Numbered from the stretch's first letter, positions 1 to 11,830 are shown. The stretch is DNA of 64,000 nucleotides from Megalonaias nervosa (GCA_016617855.1 JAECUM010000861.1:99967-163966), one strand, 5' to 3'. Notes: generated from the letters alone by a model not told the origin. A program made the numbers and translations.

Positions 1-1430
1 TCCTGAAAATTTAATTAGCACCAATTTATCAAATAAAATCCTTTAGAACTGATTAATTTACATCAAACAGGGGTGAAGTAAAAAAAATTTCCCAATTCGA
101 ACACATAACAGAACTCTCATACATGTGATACAAAAGGTCAAGTCAGGAAAGATCAGTATATTTCCAATGAGGGAGATTTTTACTGATCCAATTTTTAACA
201 TGCAAATGGATAAACAATTACAAATATTGAACCAATTTACATTTTTAAATATTAAAATATACACATCATCTCATCAAGTCAGACCTTCCTCAGTTACATA
301 TTGCCAAGCATACTCTTCTCCTGTGTGCCACAATCAGTTTTAGCATTTTTTAGATCGTTGTAGGATGATAAAGGTGGCAGCTTTCATTATTCTTGATCTT
401 AACAATTAGGAGATGATGTATTGTTACTGGATCCAAGTTTCCTCTACAGTCAGCCTGAATTTTCCTCACAGTCTAAAATGTCCTTTTAATTTCTGCATTG
501 CAATGTGGCAATGTCAGTACAACTACTGATTCTACCAAGAAGTTTAAATTGTTTCCAGATTGATGGTAGATTGAGGCTGCTGAATGACTGCCGGAACTAT
601 CTGATTAAAATCAGATCTCCAGTGTCCAACATGAAGATTTGATGGTGACTGCTTAGGGTCATGTTCTGTTGACCTACGTTATTACGATAATTGCTAATTT
701 TATCAGAAAATCAGATGAAGTCTTATACCTTCTGATTTGGGAGACTACGCAGTATGGCTGCGGGGTATCAGTGTGAGCAGAACAATTTGATTCACTTTCA
801 AATTTCTGAAAGCTGTATTTCTAATGGCTAATTCAAAAAGTCAACAGACCCTTAAGTGGCCACTGTTAGATCTTCATGTAGGACGGTGGAGATGTGAATT
901 TAACCAGATTGCCTGCCTGAACTATTCAGGACTGGTACTCTACTATCTGGGTCTAATTCTAATATTGTTTTAATTTCAGTAATATTCTTCAAATGAAGCA
1001 CAAACACATACATGATACCAATGCACCCTTGCGACTTTAGGCCTAATGTGCAGACACCTTGGTTGTTATCATTATCATCACCAGCACCACTCCTTAATAA
1101 TGAGAATCAAGTCCAGAAAATGTTTTATCACTTACTAGTATTATAAACTAAGACAAAGACCCCATTCATTCCAGGTATTACCAATTACAATAGCAGTTAG
1201 TGACATGTATTTCAGTCTGTTTTACATTCATGTTTACAAAGGATTAAATAAAGAACAGTGGTGTTTCAGTGTTTTATCTATAAATGGCTTCATGTTAGTC
1301 ATTTGACTCATCAAGGCAAAAACAGTGAGTCAAAATCAAAACCTATGAGTCTTATTCACGCCGATGATCAGTTTTCAGTAGTTTTTAAAAAATAATTATA
1401 TTGTTTAAATACACAACCAAAATATTAGTT
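1..1430. other. Non-coding, intron 2 of the storkhead-box gene
   Basis: AT-rich sequence downstream of the second storkhead exon. Frames on both strands are short and have no recognisable family resemblance. I searched the minus strand for the next storkhead exon and did not find it, so intron 2 runs past the left edge. Confidence 0.5.
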
Positions 1431-1439
1431 AGACTAAAG

Positions 1440-2265
1440 CCAATAAGGCAATTCCCTTGCCAGAAGCATCTGAACATTCTCTATTTGTTAAAAATCTTGT
1501 TGATGGTTTCATGTCATCAGAAATAATCTGAGCATATATGACAAGGCGTTTATTGGTGTCTATGTCAGTGCTTTCATCTGCCATTGCTGTCAAAAAAGAC
1601 GAATTTTGCAGGTCACGTATAAGACTATCCTCAACAACATTTGATAGGCTTTCCAGTAACTCTGAACAGGTAGTAGCCGAGTCATACTGATTGGCAGAAT
1701 TCTTCTAAATGCCGATGGCATCAATTTCTTCAGCCATTAAGAGATTTATATTTGAAAAAAGGGATGTCTTCTACACTCAGCCTGTGTACACACTTAAGTA
1801 GCACTTTTGCTGCTATGTCTTGTTTGGAAGAATGTTTTTGTAAACCTGCATTCAAATCTGCCTGGTGTTGTGGACCTTCAATCAGCAGTTTGTGTTCTGG
1901 CAACCCAGCATGCCTTGCCAGTGTACTTTTCTGAAAGTTATTGTTTTTTGCACATTTGGTCATGGAGGGTTTTTTTTAAGCCTTTGTACATATATGGCAA
2001 AACATAAAGGCATCTTCACTGTCACATTCTTCACTCAACTCACCTTCTTTTTGAAAATGTAGCCAGCTGTGTTTTCAATCATTGCTGCACAAATTACATT
2101 TTATTTTACGAGTAACCATTACCTCGTCTTTGGATGATGAAGGCTCCACTGGTTCGATAACAATATTGTTATCGGTCGGTCATAAACGGAGTCCAAAGGA
2201 TAATTTCGTTTGTTCGGATCTATTTTAATTTTTTGCCTTGGACGCCATTTTCAGTCGAATGCTGA
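1440..2265 (-). pseudogene. hAT-type transposase remnant (zinc finger plus start of catalytic region)
   Basis: Reading the minus strand from about 2265 gives a cysteine/histidine zinc-finger-like region (CNLC, then CHIC, then TLARHAG..H) interrupted by stop codons. A linker (CVHRLSVEDIPFFKYKSL) follows, then after a +1 shift near 1735 the stretch with MADESTD and LVIYAQI. The DESTD/LVIY block is the hallmark around the first catalytic aspartate of hAT-like transposases of the zinc-finger/KIAA1586-ZNF862 type. At least three in-frame stops and one frameshift make it dead. The C-terminal catalytic and dimerisation parts are missing. I see no terminal repeats. It sits in intron 2 of the storkhead gene in the same orientation. 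The hAT call is firm at superfamily level; the exact subfamily is not settled. Confidence 0.75.
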
Positions 2266-2592
2266 CAGCATCTTGGAACAACAGAATACATACAATTGAG
2301 TGAATGGAAATTGTTGCTTCGTTGCGTGACAAAGGTGTGCATAAAATAATAGTTTCTAATGAGAATCACTTAAAATCACGTGTTTATTTTCTGCCTCTTT
2401 TTTGGGTGGGGTGATTATACGGTTCTAACATCCTGTTGCTACAAATGATGTGACAGTTACAGGTCATATAAGGTCAGCTCCAGGCTCAACACTCAGTTGT
2501 AACCCTATGTATTATGATAACATTAGTGTAAGAAATTGATGTGCGCGTGCTTTCCCTGTTTAGGAGAGCTGTAATCTAGTCATTAAGGTAGT

Positions 2593-2740
2593 TAGACCAA
2601 ACCTTAATTTTGTGTTAATCAGCAACACATAATATTGGGGTGCATCAATTTAAGTACAATCGATGATTTTTAGACCGAACCTTTGTTTTTTGTTAATCAG
2701 CAAAACATAACATTGGGGTGCATCAATTTACGTACTGGCG
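2593..2740. repeat. Tandem duplication, about 78-bp unit, two copies
   Basis: Two imperfect copies begin with TAGACC(A/G)AACC at 2593 and 2671, and both contain TTAATCAGCAA and TTGGGGTGCATCAATTTA. Sequence divergence shows the duplication is not recent. Confidence 0.8.
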
Positions 2741-2913
2741 ACAATCTTTGTGCGTCAAATCGGAAAAGTCTGCATATCTGACGCATGACGCATGGGTAGA
2801 TAAAACACTGGTGTTTATATCAGTTTTTGCAACGTAGTCATTCATAGCACTTATAGTGCTGAATGCATATTGTGTCTAAAAAAGATGGCTGGTCATATTC
2901 TATAGATGGTAAC

Positions 2914-3195
2914 TCAAGAGAGACCATGTTTGGCTATAATGCTGGCAAACAATATCTCTGCATGTCTAACTTCATCTGCATCTGGTACACAAACAGAGAT
3001 TTCATTGATGGCATATTTGTCGTCACAGTTATGCTTTAATGAGATCGGGATTCTACACAACATGTGATGTCCTTCTTGCCACCATAACACTTTAAAATCA
3101 GCCTTACAGGAAGAGCAGAATGCATATTCATGTCCCTTTGCATGTGATTGCAACCAATCAAATTCCAATTTCCAACCATTATTGGATTTTGTTAT
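2914..3195 (-). pseudogene. Fragment of a BED/hAT-like transposon protein, N-terminal part
   Basis: The minus-strand frame reads WKLEFDWLQ..., then AFCSSCKADF with an early CxxC finger, and ends with VRHAEILFASIIAKHGLS before a stop. The order W-x-F-x-WL, then a CxxC finger, then a helix with AEILF-(A/T)S matches the N-terminus of uncharacterised hAT-like proteins with a BED-type finger that are abundant in marine invertebrate genomes. The second half of the finger (expected H...H) is poorly kept and no downstream catalytic block is found, so it is a short decayed fragment. It may or may not be from the same insertion as the remnant at 1440-2265; the 650 bp between them holds no coding signal. 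Confidence 0.5.
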
Positions 3196-3199
3196 TTCT

Positions 3200-4540
3200 G
3201 TTGCATGAATTTTGGTGTTCTGACAATGGCATGCTTAGACATCTCAACTCAACTAACACCACTCAGACATCTCGACTAACACCAAAAGTCAAACCAACCC
3301 CATTTTATCCCACTTGAGCTTTTGAGCTCAAGAGTAATCCAATCATAATCCATTAACCTTAATCCTGTCCAAATTACTTTGGATCATACATAGTATAGAC
3401 TCTAGTCCATCTCAACACAAAATCAGAACATGACAGATTCAAAGTAAATTTTATTGTTTGATGCTGATTGGGTTCTTTCATAATCCAACTATAATCAAAT
3501 GTCTTTAATCCCTTCCAAATCACATCTGCTCATACGGAATACCCCACAGTGAAAAGCTTCAAACAATGAAGCCAACTGACCATGCAGACAGGATCAAAGG
3601 GTGAAATTAGCTACTATATGGTCTTGCCCTGCTAAACCCAGTTCAGTCATGCAATCACTAGCAGTATTACTGTAAACATACCATACTGGAACCAAAATGT
3701 GAAAAAAATCAAAAATTATTTTTTCACTAATAATTCTGCATACACTGGAGATTTCATTGAGTGACAGGAGAGATGGGAGATGCCCCTAAACTCAGGAGAA
3801 AAACCCTGGCATGTGGGAGTTTCTTGTGTATGTACTCTTTGGATGCGCTTGTTTTACACCCTAGGCTGCACAAAGATGTCTAGAATCACTTGCCACCGGA
3901 CTGATATACCAGCACAGGTCACATGTAATATTCCAATTCCATCAGCTACTGTAAAATGTGTCAGAACCAATGTTTTATTACAAAAATAAATTCCTTCTGT
4001 CCATCAAACTTTGTTATCTTTTGAGGATCTCCTATATGCAAAGTGACACCTTGATCACTGTCTCCATTCATGAAATTTAACTGGTTACAGCAAATGACAA
4101 AAGGCAGCACTGGTGTGCTACTGAATCAAGGTCAGTCATTATAACAAAAATACTTGTGGTGATTTATATACTTTTATTATGAACTTCTATGAAAACGTAC
4201 TTCACATACATCCACTGCTGTACTGACCATAAATTGGCTTGTCTAAAGTAGATTCAAAATCGAAGGTCCTTACATCTCAGCCCCAACTGGGAGTTGTCCA
4301 AACCCTTTTGCAGCACTACTACTGCTACTGCCAATGTTTTCTTTTTTTAAATTGCCAAAATTGGCTCATGCAGCCTTTACCCCATGGTAATTACCTTTGG
4401 TTCATGACAATCAGTTTCAAAGCACTGACAAAATGACAAAATATGAGTGCCTTGAAGAAACTGATGCTCAACATGCTGAGAAGAATTTAATGCAAGCCAA
4501 GACAAAATCATTTTATTTGATTTTACTACTAAGTGTTGAA
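3200..4540. other. Intronic, no gene seen
   Basis: No convincing coding frame, RNA gene or element boundary. A chance GEKPW string near 3800 is discussed under rejected items. Confidence 0.4.
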
Positions 4541-4905
4541 ACCATCACTGACATTGCTTAGCAATAACAATATTTTCAAGATGGCTGGTCACTATATTTG
4601 ATTGGCACTATTTTCATTTTTAACCAAGCAGATATCATATTAAGTCTTTTAGTTCAAACCCCATGTCAATATTCCCATCCATTCAGGAGAAGTAGCCATA
4701 ACATAATTTTCAAGATAACTGTCATGGTTGCCATACCGGCTGTCAGATCATCATTAATTTCATTTAGGGTCAAGCAGACACCATAAGTAGTCTTCTGCTG
4801 ACAACCCCATGTCAATATGACTTTCATTTTATTTGGAGTAGTGCTAACAAGATTTTTAAAATGACTGCTGGTCAAATGAGAGATGACAGACAACAGAAAA
4901 TTCCT
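4540..4905. repeat. Degenerate tandem repeat, unit about 150-160 bp
   Basis: Recurring phrases (ACCCCATGTCAATAT; TTTCAAGAT..CTG.TCA; GTCAGATCAT versus GTCAAATGAG) recur at roughly 150-bp spacing three times. The copies are diverged. A similar phrase occurs again near 15105-15160. Family unknown. Confidence 0.35.
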
Positions 4906-5080
4906 TAAACTCCTCATCTTAAAACCAGTACTAATGAGGAGACTGTGCAAAAGTAATACATAATAAAACATTCCCATCTTGTTTTACATGGTAACAAAAA
5001 CCCAGATTTAAGCTAGTAAACATTAACATAAAATATATGCATTCTACAGCAATTACATACAATACTGCAACTTAACATAC

Positions 5081-5311
5081 CTGTATGGAAGACTTTACGC
5101 TCTCGGATAAGAGCACCCAGTGTATCATAGATCAATTGGTCACTTGGGAGATGCATCCCCTGGTACCACTGGTAGAGCCGTTCACGTACAACATCCAGTG
5201 TAGCAAGGATTTGCCTGTTGTTAAGATCCATGATAATAAGACACAAGGCCTCAGGCAAGGGGATGAACTGGGTCTGCGGGATCACTTGCATGTGAATACC
5301 ATTTATGTCCC
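5081..5311 (-). CDS. STOX1: Storkhead-box protein, coding exon 2 (winged-helix domain)
   Basis: Encodes residues 140-217 of the predicted protein. The exon is preceded by a good acceptor (TTCTTTTCAG just right of 5311) and followed by a consensus donor (GTATGT at 5080-5075). It enters and leaves in phase 1, so it joins exon 1 without a gap: the split glycine is followed by DINGIHMQVIPQTQF. Recognisable storkhead positions are PQTQFIPLPEALCL at the start of helix 1, then LPSDQLIYDTLGALIRERK leading into HTG, where the vertebrate genes also have a splice junction before the wing. This is the Stork_head winged-helix DNA-binding domain, so the protein is expected to act in the nucleus as a transcription factor. 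The wing (G-Y-F-I-V in relatives) must be encoded by the next exon, left of this window. Whether to call it STOX1 or STOX2 is moot, since invertebrates usually carry one copy ancestral to both. Confidence 0.9.
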
Positions 5312-5453
5312 CTGAAAAGAACCCAACAAGTCTTATTACCGGTATTAAACATCAAAATCTGTGGATCTCTTGCATGTGTATACCATCTGTGTCCCGAGGA
5401 AAGAACCCCCAAAAATATCGATTGTGCCTTTAATGTACCACAAATCTAAACTA

Positions 5454-5671
5454 CCATCGATACTCTCTTATAAGGCGAGTACACTGCAAACTGCACAGAT
5501 TCAGACCTGCCAGCACATAATACACAGGCTGATCTGGGTCTGTGGAGTTTCTTAGGAGTAATCAATAGAACAAATAACATAGACACTGATCTGCAGGTGT
5601 ATTATGCTATGGCAGATCAGGATCTTTGTTGCTTGCAGTTTTACTTGACTTTTAAGCAAGGAGAAACAGTA
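5454..5671 (+). repeat. Palindromic MITE, copy 1 (two-hairpin form)
   Basis: Contains hairpin A (CTGCACAGA..CAGACCTGCC / GATCTGGGTCTGTG), a short linker AGTAATCAATAGAA, and hairpin B (ACTGATCTGCAGG / GCAGATCAGGATCTTTG). It starts CCATCGATACTC after TA. The right end is eroded. Confidence 0.8.
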
Positions 5672-5759
5672 TGAAGCAATTCAAATTGAAATCATGGGAA
5701 GTAAACTCTAGAATATCAGGAATATTTTCAGGACTGCACCAAAATTATTGATGTGCATT

Positions 5760-7250
5760 GCTAAAATTAGACGGACATCTGAAGATGCAAATTTTGCCAA
5801 CCCACCAGCAGTTATGTCGCTCTTCAACTAGAATATAAAGCTTATTGAAATGCCAGGAACAGAACTGTACTCCAAAATGTAGATGACATTCATCAACCTG
5901 AGAAAAGCCTCTAACAAAGTCAGTCATGATGGCCTTTGGAAGATCATGGCACAAATCGGTGCCCAGAGAAATTCATCATGATGGTTTGGCAGTTCCATGA
6001 TGTAATGTTCGCTTGTGTCATGGCAAGTCATCTGAACCATTTCCAGTCGCCAATAGTCAAGCAGGGCAGTGTTTCGGCCCCAACCCTCTTCAGTATGATG
6101 TTCTCTGCCATGTTTACTGGTGCCTTCCACGACCATGATGGTGGGATCAACATTAGATGCTGGAGTGATGGCAAGCTCTTCATTCTGAAGAGACTACAGG
6201 CTAAGACAAAGTTACAAGAAGTGACTGTTCATCATCTCCTATTTGCTGATAACTATTCCCTGAATGCCAACTCTGAGTTACTTGCAACACATATAGACCG
6301 CTCTCACATCCACTATCTAGAAGACAAAGATGATGCACCAACCTGTGCCAGGAAAGCCTTATGTAGAGCCTACAATCACAGCAAATGGCAACCTTCATGC
6401 CAGTTGACAAGTTCACCTATCTCAGCTGTACAATGTCAGATGCAGTCTGCATTTATGAAGAACCCAATGACAGAATTGCTAAAGCAAGCGTGGCCCTTGG
6501 CAGACTAACTGCAAATATGGGGGAAGACAGAGGGATCAGTCTACAAACGAAAACTTTCGATCTACTGAGCCACTGTGTTGCCAACCTTGCTGTATGCATG
6601 CAAACCTGGATGGTGTACAGATACCATGCCAAGAAGCTTGATCATTTTCACATGTGCTGTGGATGGTGTACAGACAACATACCAAGAAACTGGATAATTT
6701 TCACAAGTGCTAAGGAAACTGATCAGAACAAAGTAGCAAGACTGAAGTTCTCACACACACAAGCATTCCAAGCATCCACACTAATCTGCTATCAAATGAC
6801 AGTTGAGATTGGCAGGCCAAGTCACCATGATATCAGAAGAGCGACTACCCAAGTTGTTCTACGGTGAGTTGAAGGAGGGAAAGCAATCTCATGGTTTCAG
6901 AAGTCCGAAGAAATGTTTCAAGGATTCCTTCAAGTCATCCTTGAAACACTTCAACACTGACACAGAGTCTTGGAAAGATCTCACACAGGATCACTCCACC
7001 TGGCAGAGTCTGATCCATACTGGACCCACAGACTTTGAATGGAATAGAATTGCAGAGGCAGTGCAAAAGCGTAAACAGCAGAATTCTCAGAACTGCAGCA
7101 TGTCCTCTACTGACCAAGCAAACCCAAGCAGCATCTAGTCAAGCATGCCACTGATAGCTTAGAGCACAAAATGGCTTGGTCAGCTATTCACATATTCACA
7201 TAAACCAAACCAGTTAGTGATGTCTTGGCCATCTTCGAACTTGAACGACG
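5760..7250 (+). pseudogene. Dead non-LTR retrotransposon (LINE) reverse transcriptase
   Basis: Translating the plus strand in shifting frames gives reverse transcriptase landmarks in order: FINLRKASNKVSHDGLWKIM (the FxDLxKAFD motif, with the first catalytic aspartate replaced by asparagine), VKQGSVSAPTLFSMMFSAM, the degraded catalytic box HLLFADN (expected FADD), then VDKFTYLSCTMS and a C-terminal tail RLPKLFYGELKEGKQSHG and KDSFKSSLKHF. Near 6620-6790 the region after the RT core is partly duplicated or deleted. Stops and frame changes occur throughout, and the 5' ORF and endonuclease are absent. The 3' end probably lies near 7250, after TTCGAACTTGAACGACGAAC. It lies in intron 1, antisense to the storkhead gene. 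LINE identity is firm; the clade is not assigned. Confidence 0.85.
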
Positions 7251-7453
7251 AACAAGTCCTACTGACTTTCTAGGGGAGGTAACTCTACATTGCTGTAACA
7301 ATTGCATCATCATCATTTTTACTATCCATGATGGTTATGATGATGAAATATGATCTTATTCCACAATATTATTGCAATACTACAGCAATTTTTGACACAT
7401 AAAGTACAAAAACTTGAGCAGTTGTTTCCTGCAACACTCTTAAAGACCTTACT

Positions 7454-7853
7454 CACGGTTCATACCGAATTCTGAATGATAAATTCAAAGACTTTTTCAA
7501 AACTTTCAAAGACCACAAACATAGATTTCCAAGACCTATTTTCACTAACATTTTGTTATATGAGAAAACAATGAATGCAAAATACTACAATATTGTTTAA
7601 TGATGAAATGAAACTGAACGGGTCATCAAAAGAAAGAAACCAGGAAAATTCAGCTACATCCAAATCTAACAACCTTGGACAATTTTATTTGTGATTATGG
7701 AAAGAAAATAAAATGTTTTGGTTTATTTCAATTTTCAGAGACTTTTAAAGACCTCAAGGTAATCTGCTTGATCTTCCCAAACTTTCAAGGCCTTGAAAAT
7801 GCTACCTCATTTTTCCCAAACTGTCAAAGACTTCAAAGACTGTATGAACCCTG
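7454..7853. mobile_element. Foldback element, GGTTCATAC termini (hAT-like non-autonomous)
   Basis: The left end CACGGTTCATAC and the right end GTATGAACCCTG are inverted. Both ends continue into related text rich in CAAAGAC / GTCTTTG (e.g. ACTTTCAAAGACC on the left; CAAACTGTCAAAGACTTC on the right). I find no clean 8-bp target duplication (ACCTTACT versus TTACTACA). No coding capacity. Confidence 0.55.
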
Positions 7854-8401
7854 TTACTACAGTATCTTGCATTCTATCCATCAAAAGATTATCATATGGT
7901 TCCATTCTCCCTCTTCCCAAGCAGGCACAAATGATTTCAATACCCAGAGAAATACCATAGTGGATGGGATAATCAGTCAAAATTCGAGGTAAGATATTTA
8001 CTGCATTCAATTAGCGGTTGAATAGGTGTCTCTCTATTCAATCAGGTCAAAATTTTACAGATCTCTATAGGTATCTATTGAGTATTTTACTAAACAAGGA
8101 ACATTAAGAACAAAACCTGACTTATAAAATATCTATATAAATCATCTTTGTACAAAGTTAATCAATCCAGTCATTCAAAATTATTGAAAGGAACTGGGAA
8201 ATAACTATCACTACAGAAAGTCCAAGCTGAACAATGGCAATCACTTAGTAAAATGTTGAATTTAAAAATAAACTCAAATAAGATTTTAGTCCAATCAATA
8301 TTTATACCAACTCTGATATCAGTCCTTCAAAATTTATGTTTAAGTTATTAATGAAGAAAGGATGTACTGTTAATTATCTGATGCTGAAGTACACATACCT
8401 A

Positions 8402-8590
8402 CTGTATATACTCACTTACAGGACAAGTCCAACTGCAAATTGCACAGACCCAGATATGCTGTCGCATAATGCAAAGGAGTAATCAGTAGAACAAATGACA
8501 CACCCTGATCTGCAGGCACATTATGATAAAACAGATCAGGATCTATGTTGTTTGCACTTTGGCTTGACTTATAAACAAGTATGTAAGATA
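8402..8590 (+). repeat. Palindromic MITE, copy 2 (hairpin A half-deleted)
   Basis: Has the left terminus ACTGTATATACTCACTT, the left arm of hairpin A, then jumps to the linker AGTAATCAGTAGAAC and a full hairpin B. The right arm of hairpin A is deleted. Confidence 0.8.
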
Positions 8591-8663
8591 TCTGAAAGAT
8601 GGAAACATTGATATTTTGTACATGTGTCTATTTTGTAAGTAACTCTTATGGTGAATGTGTATA

Positions 8664-8870
8664 CCATTTACACTCACTTAGAAGTCAGAACCAAATGCAA
8701 ACTAGATACACCCAGATCTGTCATTGCATACTGCACTGGCAGATCTGGGTCTGTGCAGTCTGTTAGGACTAAATAAGCAGAACAAAAAATACAGATTCTG
8801 ATCTGCTGGTGCATTATGTGACAGAAGATTAGGGTTTATGGACCCAATTAATAAATGAGTACATAGTATA
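8664..8870 (+). repeat. Palindromic MITE, copy 3
   Basis: Begins CCATTTACACTCACTTAGAAGTC. Hairpin A is intact (CACCCAGATCTGTC / GGCAGATCTGGGTCTGTGC) and hairpin B diverged. It lies only about 75 bp from copy 2 in the same orientation. Confidence 0.8.
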
Positions 8871-9970
8871 GATCATTTTATTTCCTGGCCTAATATCAGA
8901 GTTTGCCATTATAACCATCAGTCAAGTGTCATAAAAAAAAACAACCTTTTGTTTATCAAATATTTAAGCTACTAATGGCAAGACTAGATGGTTCCAGATG
9001 TTTCTGTGTACAGGTCGGATCCAAATGCAAACTGTCTCTCTCTCTATATATATAGTAAGACTGAACCTTGTAGGAAAAGAGAAAAAATATAGCACAAGAC
9101 AAGTTAATGGGTGAAGTTTGATGACATCACCAAATCTGAATATTCCTTGCATATTTAATCACTTGTGCATCAACTCTGCACATTAATTAAAAAATTAGCC
9201 ATTCCCTGACAATCTGTAAGAAATGTCCAAAACCCTTGCTAATGGATGATGTTTGATGATACCACAAAACCCTTGTCAACAGTATGAGCAAGTGCACAAT
9301 ATACTGTGAAAATAATCAGAATTATAATTTTAGGATAGCTTTCCTTTTCTTAAGTAGGTCTCATAGTAGGAGATGAGCTTCATGAACTGAAATGTCTTCC
9401 TATGTACAAAAAGAAGCCGTGTTGAGAAAATCAAGATTTCTGTAGGATACCATCTATTTGCTATGATATGCAAAACTGGCCAGTTATTTAAATAGTTTAT
9501 TTTTAAGTAGATTCAGTAAATTTTACATAGGGTAAGATAATTCACTGTGTATAATGAGCATGTTACATTATTTTCATCTTAAAAAACAAGATCCATATAT
9601 TATGAGCTACAGTTTCATTTTAACTGAACTTTATTATAAACAAAGTCTACTGGAGATTGTTGAAAAGTTTACTTTATACAATCAATGGTTTGTAAATAAT
9701 TTTGCTTAACTTCTGCCCTAAGATCTATGGTTACTTATAAGACTGAGCCAACAGGATTCATCTAGAACTGTGAAAGATTTTTATGCTAACATCTTAGCAT
9801 AATTCATAAAAAACTGAAAAAAGTATGCATACAAGAAGAAAGGGATGAAGAGACTGAAACTCAATACCACACATGTCAAAGACATCAACTATCTCATCAT
9901 CCTTCATTCTCGGGGATGTAGAATGGGCCCAATGTGCCTTCCTACGTGATATAAGAGGCAACTAATGGAT
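8871..9970. other. Intronic, no gene seen
   Basis: AT-rich. A short CT/TA microsatellite lies at about 9032-9054. No coding frame or element boundary recognised. Confidence 0.4.
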
Positions 9971-9974
9971 AGGA

Positions 9975-10170
9975 TTTGATGCAGTATTTAGCATACCAGG
10001 CTCATGACCAAAAGGATGCAGGTTCGAATCCTACCATTGGATTAGCACAGGTTGGTTACCTTGGTTTATCCTTTGTCAAGGCACTTTCCTCCAATTGCCT
10101 TGGCACTAAATAACCTACTTGTGTTGTTATGCTGTTGCCAACCACTTGAAATACATTCATGAAACTCAGT
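9975..10170 (+). repeat. tRNA-derived SINE, type 2
   Basis: An A-box-like TTAGCATACCAGG at about 9988 is followed by a perfect B-box GGTTCGAATCC at 10021. The tail contains TTGTCAAGGCACTTTCCTCCAATTGCC, which resembles the SINE at 60668-60850 (CAGGGCACGGCACTTTACTTCAATTGTC). Confidence 0.65.
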
Positions 10171-10287
10171 TACTTCAAAGACAGAAATTCAGCACTACTG
10201 TGCTAATTGTCTTGCTTACAAAGCATAGCCTAGATACTGTGTTGTGGTCACTGGCAGTCAATATTATGTTCTTGCTTAATTCATTCA

Positions 10288-10620
10288 GCTGACAGCTCTG
10301 GTGGCTTAAGTGGTTAGAGCATCTGCCTTGGATGCAGGAGGTCACAGATTTGAACCCCATCAAAGTCATACCAAAGACTTATAAAAATGGTACTAGCAGC
10401 TGCCTCGCTTGGTGATCAGCATTAAGAGGTCAGTGTTAGGACTGGTTGGCTTCAGGTGTCAGAGTAATGTAACTAGGTGAGACATGATGCTACATGTCTG
10501 CAGCATTATGCCCCAGTGCTAGACATCACTATATACTGCCACACTGCAAACTTCATGGCCATATGACTGAAAATGTTTTAAAGTTACTTTAAAAATCCAA
10601 ATCACACACACAGTTCATTC
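10288..10620 (+). repeat. tRNA-derived SINE, type 1
   Basis: The A-box region TGGCTTAAGTGGTTAGAGCA is followed by a diverged B-box (GATTTGAACCCC). A conserved body follows (GTCATACCAAAGACTT, CAGCATTAAGAGGTCAGTGT, ATGATGCTACATGTCTG) and an ACACAC tail. It shares the body with the copies at 38636, 39343 (minus) and 39727 (minus). Confidence 0.8.
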
Positions 10621-10889
10621 AGCTAAGTTACTCAGAAACTGTTGCATACAGAGTTGTGCAAATGTAAAAGTATTCAGTGTGGAAAGCACTGCTCATCACA
10701 TGCAAAAGGTCAGTTACCTACTTCTCATACTCCATGGATATTAATGGGTATCTGGAATGTGCCATGCAGGTGGCTGAAAAATGCAGTCTGCAAAATTTTT
10801 GTAATTGTTCTAAATTTCCACCTGAATTTAACATAAAATTTCCTTTTTTGATCAAAATGTTTCTCAGCTATATCCTGCAAATGGACATA

Positions 10890-11110
10890 TCATATATACT
10901 TGCTTACAAGTCAGATCCAACAACAAACAACACAGACCCTGATCTATTGTCACATAATATGCTGATGGATCTTGATCTATGCAATCTGTTAAGAGTAATC
11001 AGCAAACGAAAGCAACATACACCCTGATCTGCCTGAAAATTATGCAACAGTATATCATGATCTATGAATGTTCGCAGTTGGACTTGATTCATTAAGCAAG
11101 TATATATGTA
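10890..11110 (+). repeat. Palindromic MITE, copy 4
   Basis: Left terminus TCATATATACTTGCTTAC; right terminus AAGCAAGTATATATG. Both hairpins are present but diverged (CTATTGTCACATAAT, CTGATCTGCC). Confidence 0.75.
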
Positions 11111-11221
11111 ATGTCTGTTTTAACTATATATTACAAGAGTAGATTCATTATATCAAGTTGTTATGGTCTAGACAAGGCATATCAGTTTTGATGAGTTAAA
11201 GCCCAATTAGGTCCAAACTTA

Positions 11222-11443
11222 CTAAATATGTCTACAAGTCAGGTCCAATTACATGTACAAGCAACACAGACCCTTATCTGCCATCCCACAAAGCACTGGC
11301 AGATGAGGATCTATGTTGTTTGTATTAATTGATATCCATATCAGAGTGCATAGGCCCAGATCTGCCAATACATTATGTGATGGCAGATTTGGATCAATGA
11401 AGTTTGCACTTGCTTCTGACTTAGACATGAGTATGTATGATAT
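11222..11443 (-). repeat. Palindromic MITE, copy 5
   Basis: Hairpin B comes first and hairpin A second, so it is inverted relative to copy 1. It contains GCACTGGCAGATGAGGATCT and CATAGGCCCAGATCTGCC. Confidence 0.7.
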
Positions 11444-11549
11444 ATCCCACTGATAAAAGCTGTCATTAATATCACTTCTACTGAAATCTTATTCCTCTTC
11501 AATCCTTTCTCCATGGTTCTGACATGTCCTCCAGTCCTGAACAATGGTG

Positions 11550-11830
11550 TTGCCACCAATTTAAGGATATCCCTGAGATGGTCCAGTATCGACTTGCAAG
11601 AAAACAAATACATGTAATGTTAAATGGAATTCAATTTCAAGTGGGCTCCCTATATGACCGATTGAAATATAGCAATATTAAGAGATACTTGGCCCATCAA
11701 ATTTTCAAACGGCCAATTGTTTTCCTTAATATCTAAACTGCTTTACATGGGAAAGTGGGCCATTGGCCCATCAATTGGGCCCACAAACTTTCTGAGTTGC
11801 GGCGATCTCTACCGATTTATGTGACAATAT
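11550..11830 (+). repeat. Unnamed dispersed repeat R2, copy 1
   Basis: Shares ATCCCTGAGATGGTCCAG...GACTTGC and, further on, TTTTCAAACGGCCAATTGTTTTCC and TGCTTTACAT..AAAGTGGGCCA with 53805-54090. The copies are roughly collinear over almost 300 bp. No coding capacity and no clear termini. Confidence 0.6.

Noticed and set aside
3780..3989. GEKPW string resembling a C2H2 zinc-finger linker
   Set aside because: No flanking C-x2-C or H-x3-H pattern in frame; chance.
10300..10360. Functional tRNA gene
   Set aside because: The A- and B-box words belong to a SINE; the cloverleaf stems do not pair and the body continues into the SINE.
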